This document shows positions 1 to 11,769 of a stretch of DNA of 64,000 nucleotides, piece by piece. The first letter of the stretch is position 1. Every line of letters starts with the position of its first letter. The DNA lies in assembly GCA_027924645.1 (NCBI GenBank), contig BSBN01000213.1, forward strand, positions 32,552,501 through 32,616,500, in the 5' to 3' direction. The notes under the pieces are model-generated. The model ran no database searches. It was given only the letters and a program-made list of their open reading frames with translations, and was not told the origin of the DNA. The stretch is from Cunninghamia lanceolata. Its lineage: Eukaryota; Streptophyta; Pinopsida; Cupressales; Cupressaceae. The position numbers were made by a program, and so were the translations under genes.

Positions 1-1799
1 ATTTATGCATTTTTGAAGAGATTTGACCATGATAATACATAGTTTTGTATGAGCAACTGATAAAGACTTTGTATTGCAAATCTGGGTGGTTTGGGGAGAG
101 ATTTGGGACTATTTTCCTCTTCATACACAGATCATACCATCTGCAGGGACAGGCCGTACCTTTGAGCAACTGATATTGAGTTTTGGGAAGCTATTACATG
201 TTTCAAGGCAATTGGAATCAGTCACTGTTGCAGAACCAAACTGAGCATATCAAAGTAGTTTTGAGGAGGATTTTGAGGCAAATTACTTGCTGATATAAAC
301 CCCAACTTGGCTGTACAGCAGCAAGGAGGTCGTGGGTCTTCAAGGAGGTCAAACACCTCATTTCTGTGGCTTCTATCACACTCATCTTGGGTGCCTAGGG
401 TTATAGAATCCATAGAATCTCATTGTTTGATGGAGAACACTCCTTTGTTGGTGTATTTAAGGTGATTTCTGAAGTGTGTATTGCTGGTTCATGTACAACA
501 GAAATATCAAGTTGAAGAAAATGAAATGGGTATGTTACTATAATTCATTTTGAATGATTTTATGATCTAGGTCTTCAATATTTTATGCATATCTGTTATA
601 TATTTTCTAGGTTTATTGCATGCACCATATTTCATTGTTATATTGCAAAACAATCATATGCGAAAACACAAACAAACCCTAAACACATTCAACAGTGAAA
701 CCAGAACAAAATACCAAAAAAATATTGGCATAAAACCCTATAGGACAGTGTATATTACATCCAATGGCAATGCCATTCTAAAAGCACAACTCTAGTGGAA
801 AGAGATGATCAAAAGTGCAACCAAAATGAAGTGAATTCGAGAATTAAACATAGGTTGCACTTTTTCATAGGCAATGCCTTCCCAAAATGGCGACCTAAGT
901 GGTAAATGTATAGCAAAAGCACACCAAGTAATGAATAATTTAAAACATATGGAATTAATCACACTTTAAAGTGGCAATGCCACCCAAAAATTGTGACAAG
1001 TAGGTTAAGTCAGCTATGAGCAAGTTCAACGCCTACTTTCATGTTTTCAAAAGAAAAAAAAATTAAAAGACACAGTGCCCTTATTCCAGTCAGCCTGTTT
1101 TAAAAAGAAAGCAAAGTTAAAGCAGAAAAGAGCCCATTTGAATGATTTATTTCTTCTTTGCATTGTGCAATAGACAGGGTAGGATTCCTTTAAGGCAGGG
1201 CTTTATTAAGATTATTTTATTAATACTTGATCCCAAAAGCTTCCTTTGAGGAACTTATAAATAAGTGCCTTGAGCACATAGATTGTAATGGGAGTTGATA
1301 CTAAACTTATGCTACAAAAATTGTCATTCAAAGGTTGAAGTCAAGTCATTGTGTTTGTGTGTAATTAAGGATATTGGATGTAAAATGTATGCTTTAGAAA
1401 CTATTTAGTTGTTATTGTTATTCAATAATTGTTAAACCTATGTTTGTAATTTTGTGAGTTAAATTCAATTGAGCAACCTTGTCAAGCTTTGCATTGATGC
1501 TCATTATTCAATTAAGTAATAACTTTATGTATTCTTTTGAAAATTTATTTTCTGGAACCATATGATGTTCAACCAGTTAATCATTTCTTATTGATATAGA
1601 ATATTGGTCTCCAATTTAGCCAATAGTTGGCATTTATTGGTGCTATTTAGTTGAATTTCTATTTATAGCCAAATATTGGTCTCTACTTTAACTAGTAGGA
1701 GGTTGTGCTTGTTTGTGCTTGAAGTGTTTACCCTCAATTTGAAAATCTCGTTGCAAGACTTGATTGTTGACAATCCAATTATGCATCTGAGGCAAAAAC
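1..1799. other. AT-rich flank without a recognised gene
   Basis: No reading frame in this stretch matches a family I recognise. The only short open frame, near 222-413 on the minus strand, has no supporting features. The sequence is probably old decayed repeat or the host element into which M inserted. M begins at 1800 with TGTAAAATCCC. Confidence 0.4.
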
Positions 1800-2289
1800 T
1801 GTAAAATCCCTAACAAGATCTACCCTAAAATTCTAATTTTTATTTTATGAGTTCTGCCCTCGATTTCTGCTCCAAACCCTAGGTTCTGATTTTATTTTCT
1901 GATTACAAACAAGGGTGGACAATGAACATATATGTGCCAAGATGCTCAAATAAACATGCCAATAATGGACCCTTATGATAATAACGTCAACCATAAACTC
2001 ATCCACAAGATATGATCATCCAAATGCAAAAAAAATGGCAAACAAGTCTGATTTCTGAATACATCAATCTGCTGCCACAAATCAGAATATTCTGAAATGC
2101 AAATTACATCAAATACATAGGCTCAAACATCCCCAAATATAGGTCACAAACCTGCCCTTACAAATCAGACCTAATTAAAGGTTGTATGTCATGTCCCCGT
2201 ACTAAGGCATTGTTTAAACTAAAGATTTAAACTTCATGATGAAAGTCGATTTCGTAAAAATACCAATTCAGGCGATGGAAATAATGATG

Positions 2290-2475
2290 TATATTGTTAA
2301 TATATATTATTAATATATATATTATTATATGAATATTTTAATAAGTATTATTATATTAATATAATTAATATATTAACAATATAAATATTATATTAATATT
2401 ATAATTATAATAATTATTAAATATAATATATAATACAAATATAAATATCAATATATATATATATATATAAAACAA
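2290..2475. repeat. AT-only low-complexity tract in S1
   Basis: Nearly pure A/T with repeated TATATTATTAATATAT-type words and a short (AT)n run near 2452-2468. A similar tract lies at 26090-26290 in another element. Confidence 0.8.
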
Positions 2476-3284
2476 ATATTAATAATCATAATCTATGAAT
2501 AAGTGATATTACATAAAGTGATCGGGCTTTTGAAAGCACCGATCCCATATTAGCTCCTAAAACTAAGATTTAAGAAAAATTAGCAAAGGCAGTGGATACC
2601 TCTAAAGAGGTACTCGCTGTGCCTTTTGACATTACTGGTGACTATTGGTGAATTTATAAGGGCGCTGCCCTCACCGGGAAAAGGGGGAAAAACAAGCAAA
2701 AGCATTTACAAGGAAAATACCCACCTCTCTGCAATTACATGAGAAGAAAGAAATAGTTCTGTGCATTCTGAATTATATCAGACACTCTTGTTGCAGCTCT
2801 GGCCAAGAAAATATATCTGATAATTAACCGCAGCAAGGAGGAAAGAAGAAGAAGAGCTTAGGAAATTCAGGTAAGTTTTTTTATATGATAATTTATAATT
2901 AGAATGTGCTTTATATCAAATATGACTTGTTGCAATATGAAATGATATGCTAAGTATAAAACTTACATTCCATATCTCTTTGTTACACTAAAATGGTATA
3001 AGGAACATAGATAAATGAATACAATAGTTCAGGTGATAGAATGAAATATTAGATTTGTTTGTTGCTTACCAAGGATTGATTATGTTCATAATTGAGATCA
3101 AATCTGAATATAGAGTAAACATCTGTATGTTATACTAGACCATGCACAGTAAAGGATTATGAACTTGTTATAGTCAAATGTTATAGAAACATAAAAGAGT
3201 AAATATATATGAGATTATATGATTATATAAGATAAATAGTGAATTCTAAGGCATAAGGATGGGAGTGTAGGATGATGGCCCATC

Positions 3285-3430
3285 ATGAGTGCTTGGTATA
3301 AGACCTTAGGCTAACCACCTAAGGAGAAGGCTTTAGGGTAACACCTAAAGAATAAAGAAGGCCTTAGGCTAACCACCTAAGGAAAAGGCCTTGGGGTCAA
3401 ACCCAAGGATACATGAAGGCCTTTGGCTAA
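3285..3430. repeat. Imperfect tandem repeat with internal dyads in S1
   Basis: The phrase AGGCCTTAGGCTAACCACC followed by TAAGG recurs about three to four times with variation (TTAGG.., TTTAGG.., TTGGGG..). Each unit pairs CCTTAGG with CCTAAGG or the local equivalent. S5 (21730-21980) has comparable AGGCC(T/A)-rich repeats, which supports the family link. Confidence 0.6.
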
Positions 3431-4784
3431 GATGAGGATTATTCCTACTTAAGACAAAGGAATTGAATATCAAGCCCATGATGACCACTCATGCCTAACT
3501 CCACATCCTTATGAGAGAAAGATGACATGATTATTATGTTGAATATAATCTTAATGTGCATAAATATGAGGTTTTAACACTAATGGAAAATAGAAGAATA
3601 TGAATGTGATGAGATGATTAAGATATGAAAATGAATTATGTACTAATGTTCTCTTGTTGCAAGTTGAAATTGTGTGCAAGATTGCGAAAAAATTGGACTT
3701 GCTAGAAGGGGACATTACATTGTACATACCACAAATGAAGAATGAAGCCACAAATCAAACCCTAAATGGGCGAACTCCTTCTGCTAGACGGTGCTCCCTC
3801 GGAAGCGACAAATGGCATGCAAAATAAGGGCGACAGCTAGGGCTTGGCTCCCAACATCAACAATGAAGTTGCCCTTCTTGGCGCTCAATCTAGGGTGAAA
3901 AACCTAGCATAAACAATGCAAAGCTCTTCAAAATGATGGCGCTCCAAGTCTGATCTGAAATCTGAATATATCCTTTGATCCTCCAAATTGTATTTGGCAC
4001 AAATCTCACAATTTGGCCTTAGAGTTTCTGCATAAACAAATATGGCTTTGTCGCTCCTTCTTTCCTTCCAAAACTCCAATGAAGCACAAATATGAACTCC
4101 ATATGAGTCCACCTCCAAGATAGATTGGGTTTTCGTCCAATCCACCTATATTCCTAAGGGTTTTCGTCCTTGGAATATGCTGAACCAAAGTTGCAGACAA
4201 AGAGATAAATCTCCAAAGAAATGATATGAAATGATTGATCATGGAAATGCCTCAAATGATCTTATATTTATACACAATTCTTTCTCCTTCCTTAAGGCCG
4301 ACCTATCCTTGGCAATTCTTTTATTTTTATTGTTTTTCTTTCTCCCATAGGGCCGACCTCCCTTTAGGTGCCAAGAATAGAGGAGTATTCTCATTTTATT
4401 TCCTCTTTCCACTCTCTGAGTGGGCGAACCACTTAGGCATATCATACATCATATTTTTGACCTCTAATTAGGTCGCCCTCCTCCAAGGAAACTATCATAA
4501 AATATTCTTATTTTTCCAAAGGCATTTTTCCATATTTTCTTGTCTTTTCATTCTCCTCGTTGGTCACTCATCATTAGGGCAAATTATTTTGTTTGTGTTG
4601 TCTTCACCAAAAGACTCACAAAATTATACCAAGTCATCTCCCGTGATCCTTTTGCCCTACAAAATTGGCTAAGTATGAAATCTAGCCAATTAGGTTATTC
4701 CCTTAGCCCTCTGGCCTAGCCTACGAAAATGGAATAGGCTAGCCAACTCCACTAGGTGATCACTCAGAAAATGGGGACATTACA

Positions 4785-4799
4785 ATCCTCCCTTCCTGG
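4785..4799 (-). promoter_or_regulatory. Polypurine tract of element M
   Basis: On the minus strand the purine-rich text CCAGGAAGGGAGGAT sits directly before the LTR start TGTAATGTCCCC. This is the standard position of the plus-strand primer in LTR retroelements. The matching tract in P is at 60622-60634. Confidence 0.75.
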
Positions 4800-5058
4800 A
4801 ATTGCTTGCCCACAAGCAATTGCAAACCTGTTTAATGCAAAATATCATCAAGTGGCAAGTATATCCATCCAATCAAGTACTCCGTGATCACCTTACACCT
4901 CAACCATGGCTGCATCTCCCATAGTGAATATGAAGAATGATATGCAAAGTGAGCTCTGATGGCGTGCAATAAGACAAAACTAGCCATACACACTCAAATT
5001 GGCTCTATTCCCCAAACTCTGAAGTTATGCTCCTCAACCATACTCTCTGCCGGTGTAG

Positions 5059-5841
5059 CTATAGGAACAAGAATGCCAAATCATCAACCACAAGTGTCAT
5101 CAACTCCCTCCCTCCGAAAGCTCCACTGTCCATGAGTGCTAAGTCTATCAAAGACAAAACACTATACATATCCAAAACCCTGAAGAGAGTCATGCCCATC
5201 AACAAGTGATATATGATATGATCTCTAAAGCACGACCACCTATACCAAACATTCCGTTGCTCCATTCTGATATAAACATTGCTAAGCCAAGAGTTGTGAA
5301 GCAACTCATCATGATCCTTGTGAAATAGTGTACAAATCACACCAATCCCTGGATCCCAAATCATCACACCATCACACCAACTGAAAGTGAAGAAATAGAT
5401 GTCTCTTATTGTGTCATGATCACCATCTATCCATCTAAATCTAAATAATCTCATATGGATGTAAAAAATGCCCATCATAGGTGCATAGAAAAACATGTCA
5501 ATCCATGTTAGGCTGCTGATATAAATCAGAACAGCACCAAGAAAACTGAAAATCATACCTGTGATGGTATCAAAAGTACCTTTACTCTCATGGGATGATA
5601 GGATCTCAACACCATGCAAGTCCTCAACACTATAGTAGCAATCCCAGACTCTCCAATCCATCTGAACAACTGCCATCATCAATGTATACCCTGAAAACTG
5701 CATGATCAACGAAGTAGAACAGCCATCAACCACCAAGGTGTGAGCTGGAACCCAATGAATTAATGCCGAAAAATCTCTGTTCTCATACTCTACTTCATAT
5801 CTTAGACTATAGTCCAATTGAAACACATCATCTCCAAGCAC
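5059..5841 (-). pseudogene. 3'-end module of element M coding region (WDPG-type, unknown function)
   Basis: This 260-codon frame is open. It contains a WDPG tetrapeptide (MIWDPGIG), several aromatic-rich stretches and one hydrophobic stretch (TGMIFSFLGAVLIYISSLTW). It ends about 260 bases before the PPT. Homologous but more decayed versions with WDPG lie at 59.9-60.6 kb in P and 48.07-48.45 kb in T2. I recognise no known domain. The position just before the PPT is where some plant elements carry an extra 3' ORF, but position alone does not show an envelope function. It is listed as a pseudogene because the upstream frame is broken. The T2/P comparison keeps similarity in more than one frame, so the original frame is not certain. 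Confidence 0.55.
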
Positions 5842-5844
5842 ATG

Positions 5845-6923
5845 CTACTCAAAATCAAATGCCTCAAGTCCTGAAATTAGGACAGTCTCATGCTCCATCA
5901 AGGAATCGTCACCATGACGGTGTTGTGTCAAAACACAAGTGGACTCATTGAGCTCTCCAAGGGTGGCTAGACTCCCAACCAAATCTGAATCACAAATGTC
6001 TTCTACACATGCATGCATATCATTTACCTCCTCCATAGCCATGACTTGAGTCTTCAATGAGCTCTCCAAATGGTGTGACTCATGAACCTTATGATGAAGA
6101 TTATTTGCACAAAATGAAATTTCTGAGTCATACCTCTCATCAAGTCCATGCAAAACTGATTGCTCCTCGTGCTCTTCTACCATGAGAGATTCACATGCTC
6201 AACCTCCATAGCTTCTTCCCTTGGACAAAATAGGGATCGAAGGAATGCCTCTCTCTGCTGCCTCTCATGATCTAGGTGACTGCATTGTTCCTTGACCTTT
6301 CGTAAGTGTTGTCTTGCCTGGGCAGCCAGCAACTTGTCTTGTCTAGCTCTCGTAAGCCACCGATCACACACGCTTTGAGTCTTCTTTACATCTTCCATGC
6401 TATGATGCACAAAATCAAACTGTTTGTGGCTTGGGTCCACAACCATTACCTCATGCTTAGTCACCAAATCTTGAGTGTCAACAAGGTAAAGACTTCTTAC
6501 CATTATCATCTTCATGTGATATAGCTGACACCTCATGATTATGTAAAGACAAAGGACTGTTGTTTGTACTCAGAAAATCAAAACTGTCATCATACCTTTT
6601 TGTGATGTCCTCATAGATCTTAAGCACTTCTCCCTCCATGGTTGGATGCTCATCATCAAGTGCTGGGCCAAGAGATGTATCAAGCTGAAAACCAAGTGTA
6701 TCACTTGTCATAACTCCTATCCATGGCTGCAAATTATATCTTCATGAGGACATTCCTCTTCCATCCTCAAGACTTCACAATGGGGTCTATCAAATTCTTC
6801 ATCCATTTGTCTATTCTTCACAATCTTTGTATTGGATTGTTGTTCAGTGGATGTGGCTGCCATAGATGACGGAATTTCTGATTTGGATGATGAAGACTAT
6901 GTCAAGCTCGACTCCAAACAAAG
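5845..6923 (-). pseudogene. Middle modules of element M coding region
   Basis: Three overlapping open stretches (6732-6478, 6536-6177 and 6183-5845 on the minus strand) read as parts of one frame-shifted protein. The middle one is basic and helical (KTQSVCDRWLTRARQDKLLA), typical of a coiled coil. The last has an acidic region with DDSLMEHETVLIS, which resembles DDSLIEHDVVLS at 9.15 kb, so there is an internal repeat within the protein. S2 inserted at 6924-6928 (TSD ctcat). The sequence left of S2 continues the frame found to its right, since both sides align with P near 58.09-58.15 kb. Confidence 0.55.
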
Positions 6924-6928
6924 CTCAT

Positions 6929-8596
6929 TGTAATATCCCAACCGGAAATATACCCAAATTGATCCCAAACTGAATTTGTGTTTGCATGTAATTTTGTCAA
7001 ATAGTTGGCATGCAAAGTCTGATTTTGTTTTCTAACTTGTTTGTTTTGAGTTCATTGCTTTGATTTCAACGCCCAACCAGATATGCAAATGCATGGAATT
7101 GGAAAAGAATATCATATGAACATAAGGCAATGATCTACTAATAAAAAGATAACTTTATTCAGCTTCAATCGGGTCTGATTATAGTCATTCAATGGACTGA
7201 TATGCACATGATCAGACTGTTACAACTATTACAATCTCAATCCAAATTAAATATTTGGATTATAAACATACCCGGATACTTCTCAACTGAACTAGAGCTG
7301 ATAATAGCTTGATGAAGACTTGAAATTTGACTGATAGGTACCTCCACAATCAGCTACAGGTCTGCAATTGTAGTATGATGTCAATGTCCACTCACCAACT
7401 CCTTCAAGATGTACAATTACCTTTCAATAAAGGTAGCGATTGAACTCTATATGCAGCATTAAGATGATAGAAAGCTCCTTCTATGAAATTGCCCTTCTAG
7501 AAGCTTGAATCAAAACCCTGATTGACTGAGTTTAAGTCTGATATATCTCTGCCAAGTCAAGTACAGCCAACGTATGTTCCCCAAATGTGATAAAAACTCT
7601 CAACAAGGGTAGCAATTAGTCTCTAATTGATGTGTCATAGTCAAACCGCCCTCAATGAAGGAAATCGGACCTCTTGTTATGGGTATAACAGGTTCTTGAA
7701 AGTTGAAACCCTTGAATGGATGTCTACAAACAGCAATAATAAATAATCTTCAATGATAAACTTTAAACTTCTGATCTACAAATAAATAATTCTTTGAAAC
7801 CCTTGATATATTCTCCAATGAAGCACAATGTTGACTTCTAGATGAAGCCAATCGCACAGGCAATCTTCAGCTAGTGTTTCACAACCTCAGAATGCTGAAA
7901 CAATGAAGAAGCTTCGTTTCTCCAATGCCAAATTATGCTGAAAACCCTAGGCTTCCACCTTCAAGAGCCAAACTCTCCAAGACATAAAACTTCAATTTGT
8001 AAAATGATCAAATGATGATTTGCATTTGCTTTGATGGCCCTTTATATACCTTCTCCAACTTAGTCGATTTCCTCATGAGGCTCTTCAATCATTTAAAAAT
8101 GTATTTCATGTTTGCCTTTCACTATAATAAATGGGCGCTCAAATACTAATAATATTTAATGTACTTTAAGTGACTTTTTTGAGGGTCATGGCCCCATTGG
8201 ACATAAAGTGAACTTAAAACTTTATAATTGCACTTTATTAATAATTAAAATAACATAACTCCACAAATAATCATTATTTCTCAATTCCATCTGAACTTGG
8301 GAGTTAACCATTGTATCCACTGTGCACCCAACTACCTTACTAAAATAGTAAGGGTCCCTCTCTAACATCCACTGACTTACTATAAATAGTAAGTCCCTCA
8401 AAATGGAACCAGAAACCTCTGAATATCAATGCCTCAGAACATATGAAGGATCTGGAGAGATAAACACTGACAACTGCCACATGAAGAACTCCATAATGCC
8501 CAAACTGGACCCTCTAATCCACCACACTAACCTACGAGGGTCAAATGATAGGCTAACCCTTCGAACTCTGATGCTCACGAAAAAAGGGACATTACA
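6929..8596 (-). mobile_element. Solo LTR S2 in the M coding region
   Basis: The plus strand reads TGTAATATCCCA at the left end and GGGACATTACA at the right end, with an exact 5-bp TSD ctcat on both sides (6924-6928, 8597-8601). The minus-strand LTR start (TGTAATGTCCC, then GAGCATCAGAGTTCGAAGG) is closely related to the T2 LTR starts at 46103 and 49029. It carries two TTACTA(N)TAGTAA palindromes at about 8335-8355 and 8377-8397. No internal region remains. Confidence 0.85.
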
Positions 8597-8601
8597 CTCA
8601 T

Positions 8602-9216
8602 CAACTTGATTTTCTGATTCTTGAAGGACCATTTGAGTATTCTTCAAGGAATCCATAGTAACCTTAAGCTCAAAGGTAAGCTTATCAACTTCATCTTCTT
8701 TTCCTCTCATTGCAAGAGATAGTTCTCCTTCAATGCTTTTCATTACTACCAAAGCTTTTTTGAGTAAAAGCATTGAAGGAGAACTATCTCTATCTGAAAG
8801 TAGATGTAAGTAATTTGATTTCATTACTACCAAAGCTTCTTTGAGTACCTGTAAGTCTACAAAAGATAGTTCTCCTTCAATGCTTTTGTGTCTCCTTTGA
8901 GCCTTCCAACAATAATCTGCCATCATCTTATGAGTATTATCAAAATGCATTAGGGCTACAACAATCGTATCTTCATTGACCTTCAATTGATTTCCTAAAT
9001 GATATGACTCATGGGGCCTATCATCTTCATACAAATTTTCTGATTGGCTTTCACAATCATGCCTTTCAAAATCAACTACCTTCATGACATTTTCTCCACA
9101 TAGTTCATGCTTTGAACTTAGGACAACATCATGCTCAATCAACGAGTCATCATCATAAGAATAAGAATCATCTTCAACATGCTTTTCTTCAATTGTTGGT
9201 CTAGAAAGTGTATGCA
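8602..9216 (-). pseudogene. Coiled-coil module of element M
   Basis: The open minus-strand frame is acidic at first (DDSYSYDDDSLIEHD) and then a long heptad-like helix (LKEALVVMKSNYLHLLSDRD; EDEVDKLTFELKVTMDSLK). It aligns clearly with P at 57.75-58.10 kb (LREAIGIMKQNYLQLLADRD; EEVDELTHELEVTMDSSK). It is a structural coiled-coil protein of unknown role, not a known enzyme. Compared with P, a short block is replaced by a local inverted duplication (8716-8887). On the right it is cut by U1. Joining across U1 keeps the frame (KEVIVV, then HTLSRPTIEEKHVEDD), which confirms the insertion. On the left it is cut by S2. Confidence 0.65.
8716..8790. repeat. Perfect 25-bp inverted repeat plus direct copy
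   Basis: GAGATAGTTCTCCTTCAATG plus CTTTT at 8716-8740 is exactly complementary to 8766-8790, with a 25-bp loop. A third, direct copy of the arm lies at 8864-8887. The loop sequence (CATTACTACCAAAGCTT..) recurs with one change at 8822-8846. The pattern suggests a template-switch rearrangement within the M coding region. Confidence 0.9.
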
Positions 9217-9708
9217 CAACTTGTTGTACCCAATCAAAATTTTTGCTTCATTAAGGCATTTTGAACAAGTCTAAAAAAAATTTTGTCAAAAAGTTTTTAA
9301 AAAAAGCAAAATTTCTAAAAATATACATCAAACTAGGTTTTCTGGGTTTCTTGAGATATGGATGCTGGCAAAACTTTCCAAAAATAGAATCTCTGACTCA
9401 AGTGTCGCGCTTGATTCTCATTGGTCGATTTTGCTTCATGATCAACATGGTCCAGACGGAATCTGCAAAAGGTCAAGTTTTCTCTACTGGGTCATTTCTG
9501 CTTTTTTGGAAGGCAAAGCATGAGCTCTGAAGTTGTCAACAGAGGATGTTCATCTGCCAGAGCTTCTTCTCAGGTTTTCAATGCTGTTCCAATGACGCAG
9601 AACCGACGAATAGTCGACGACTCGACAAAGCATGCAAAACGGTGCAGGATGGATCCGAGGTGAGGTGAAATTTGGAAATCACGAAATTTGGCTAAGTCTA
9701 AAGATTTT

Positions 9709-10057
9709 AGGCGCTCCAGAAGGCTAGGGGTGCCTAGTCTCACAAGATTTAGTTTATTTTTGGAGTTTTTTCTAAAAAACGTAAATCTACCTCCATCAAC
9801 CTGGACTGGTTCAGAGCAGATTAGTTTGGCACATTTCCCAAGGCAGACAGAGAGTACAGTCAGCTCAGTTTTCATCAGGCCTGCCTATCTGCCAGATCAT
9901 CAAACTCAATTTTGTCCCAACAGACAGAAATCGATAGCCAAAGAGGGGTCCACAGCCACCGGAATGCGCACGCAAATCAAAAGTTGAGAAAGTTAAAATT
10001 TTTAGAAAAATGGCTAAGGCATGAGAAGTCAGGCGCCCCAAGGGGCTTGGGGCGCCC
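9709..10057 (+). repeat. Two GC-rich hairpins in U1
   Basis: AGGCGCTCC..GGGGTGCCT at 9709-9735 and AGGCGCCCC..GGGGCGCCC at 10031-10057 are short inverted repeats with a 7-9 base loop. Both follow a GGCTAAG(T/G)C-type leader and are followed by a T-rich trailer. U2 has three such hairpins and U3 has three full copies plus a half copy. They stand out in AT-rich surroundings. Confidence 0.75.
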
Positions 10058-11053
10058 AAATTCTTCAAAGTTAGAATTTTTCGTGTTTGACAGTGTTTTC
10101 CGACAGCTATTTCTCGATCTTCACCCGATGGTCGATTCAAGAGGTCAGATTCACAGTCAAACGACATCAGATTGTCTGTCTGAGGCTGGGGATGGAATCT
10201 CAGTTGATAGGTCTCCAAAATGTCAAAATCAATCAACTTTTTCAGTCAATGGTGACATTTTGCCATCTTGTTGAAGTCGGAGACAGGCCATACTTAAGTC
10301 AAAACGAGTGCAGAAGTGTCGAAAACAAAGAAAAATTGGCTAACACTTCTGTCAACTCGCGTGTTCGATAACATCATCAAAAGAAGATATTTTTCGTCAT
10401 CTTACACATAAAGCCATAGGCAGCTACAAAATAAGGATTCTTCCTATTCGAAGAGATCCACTTGGATTTGTGCTTTAAAAGTTGCTTTCTTCATGGATGA
10501 GATCCAAGTTTTATTCTTTCACAAATAAAGCTGCTTTTTTGCTCTAAAGATCTATAAAGACAAACATTTGGCTTCTTTATTTCATTATCTTTTGCAGGTT
10601 GCATCTAGAGGAAGGATTTTTATTTTTCTTTCAACGAAGATTCAAAGGCTCAAACGAAGTGCTTTTTCAATGTTCTTCATAGTTTCAGGTTGAGGAAGCA
10701 GGGAGGCACGTTTTTTTAGGGTACTCATATCTAGGGGATCGTTTTTCAGAAATTGGACCGAAACTTTTTTAGTTTTTATCAAGATGGGTCCATCCAGTAT
10801 TTCATCCTCTTGAAGATTGGGAGTTTCGCTTTTTCCGGGAATCTGCTTTTTTGCTGCTTTTTCGGGAAAGTCTCCGTTTTTTCAAAATCTGACGATCTGG
10901 GTTGCTTCAAAACAGAATCGCCTACAAAACCCATGTGCTATATTTTTTGCTCGGAATTTGCTTTTTTCTAAAAATCAGCAAGTAATTTTCAGCCATTTGT
11001 CCAAGATTTTTCCGACATAGGCGTGTTCACAGTCAATTTTCAAATATTTCAGT

Positions 11054-11760
11054 ATGCAGTACTCTCCAACACAAATTAGGCCCAAAACGGCGTTGGTTCA
11101 CAATTACCTGAGAACTTGTGAAACAGACTTGCATAAAGTACTTCCAGTGATCAATTTACATTCTTTGGAGGATGCAGGAAATAATGCTACCAGGAATCTA
11201 GGACACTCCGGTTTGCTTGCAGCAGCATCCTTTCCCATCACAGTGCAAAGTATCGAATTTGTAATTGCTTGCATGACACATTACAATTCGGTCACAAGAG
11301 AAATCCAATCAAGAGATGGATGTGTGCTCTATAGCCTGAGGCCGAACGACATTGAGAAGTGTTTTACAATACCAGTCTAGAAGGAAAACTTAACTGTTCC
11401 AATTGAAGAATGCAAGAGGGTTTAGAACAATGATAAAAAAAAAAATACTAGAAAAAGATTGGTCAGAGGTGGTTAAAAGAAAAGAAGAATGTTATGCCAA
11501 AGAATGTTGGATGTGGAGAATTCAAGGAGGAACATACAATAATGATTACTCTGTTAAGCCGAATCACGGGTCAAGCAGATGCTAACAAGTTCCAGCCTTG
11601 GATGTTTTACATCATGTCCCAAATTGTTGATCGAACTGAATTCTATGACTGGTTGGCACTCATCAATGATAGTCTCCACCAACAAATACTTGATTTTCAA
11701 AGGGCTCATGAATTTCACATGATGTCATACCTTGTTTATTTAATGGTTTTTCAGGGTTAA
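11054..11760 (+). pseudogene. U1 ORF, N-terminal part (unknown protein)
   Basis: An ATG-initiated frame runs 11054-11380 and ends at TAG. The continuation appears in another frame at 11494-11760. Visible features are LRPNDIEKCFTIP and a segment reading FQPWMFYIMSQIVDRTEFYD with FHMMSYLVYLM. The layout resembles a plant transposon-associated protein, but I cannot place it in a named family. U2 keeps only LKPNDIEKCFSIPSWKENFV and the adjoining residues from this part. One frameshift and at least two stops make it non-functional. Confidence 0.5.
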
Positions 11761-11769
11761 TTTAGAGGT

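Larger units (their letters stand above)
2187..3719 (+). mobile_element. Solo LTR S1 (1.53 kb)
   Basis: It begins TGTCATGTCCCC, ends GGGGACATTACA and is flanked on both sides by the exact 5-bp TSD ttgta (2182-2186 and 3720-3724). There is no internal region, so it is a solo LTR left by LTR-LTR recombination. The orientation is inferred from a TATA-like stretch near 2650 (AATTTATAAGGGC). The last 70 bases closely resemble the right end of S5 at 22370-22439. Confidence 0.85.
1800..4784 (-). repeat. 3' LTR of element M, split by solo LTR S1
   Basis: The minus-strand LTR starts TGTAATGTCCCC at 4784 and ends at 1800 (plus strand TGTAAAATCCC). Without S1 it is about 1.45 kb. Its first 60 bases share TGTAATGTCCCCA and a TAGCCTATT..TCGTAGGCTA core with the P and T2 LTRs, so these are related families. 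It contains several GGGCGAAC/GGCCGACC words in the interior at 3770-4480. Confidence 0.75.

Noticed and set aside
5059..5841. An intact stand-alone membrane protein gene or envelope gene
   Set aside because: The frame is the end of the element M coding region. There is no signal peptide, no cleavage site and no recognised envelope feature; the hydrophobic stretch alone is not enough.
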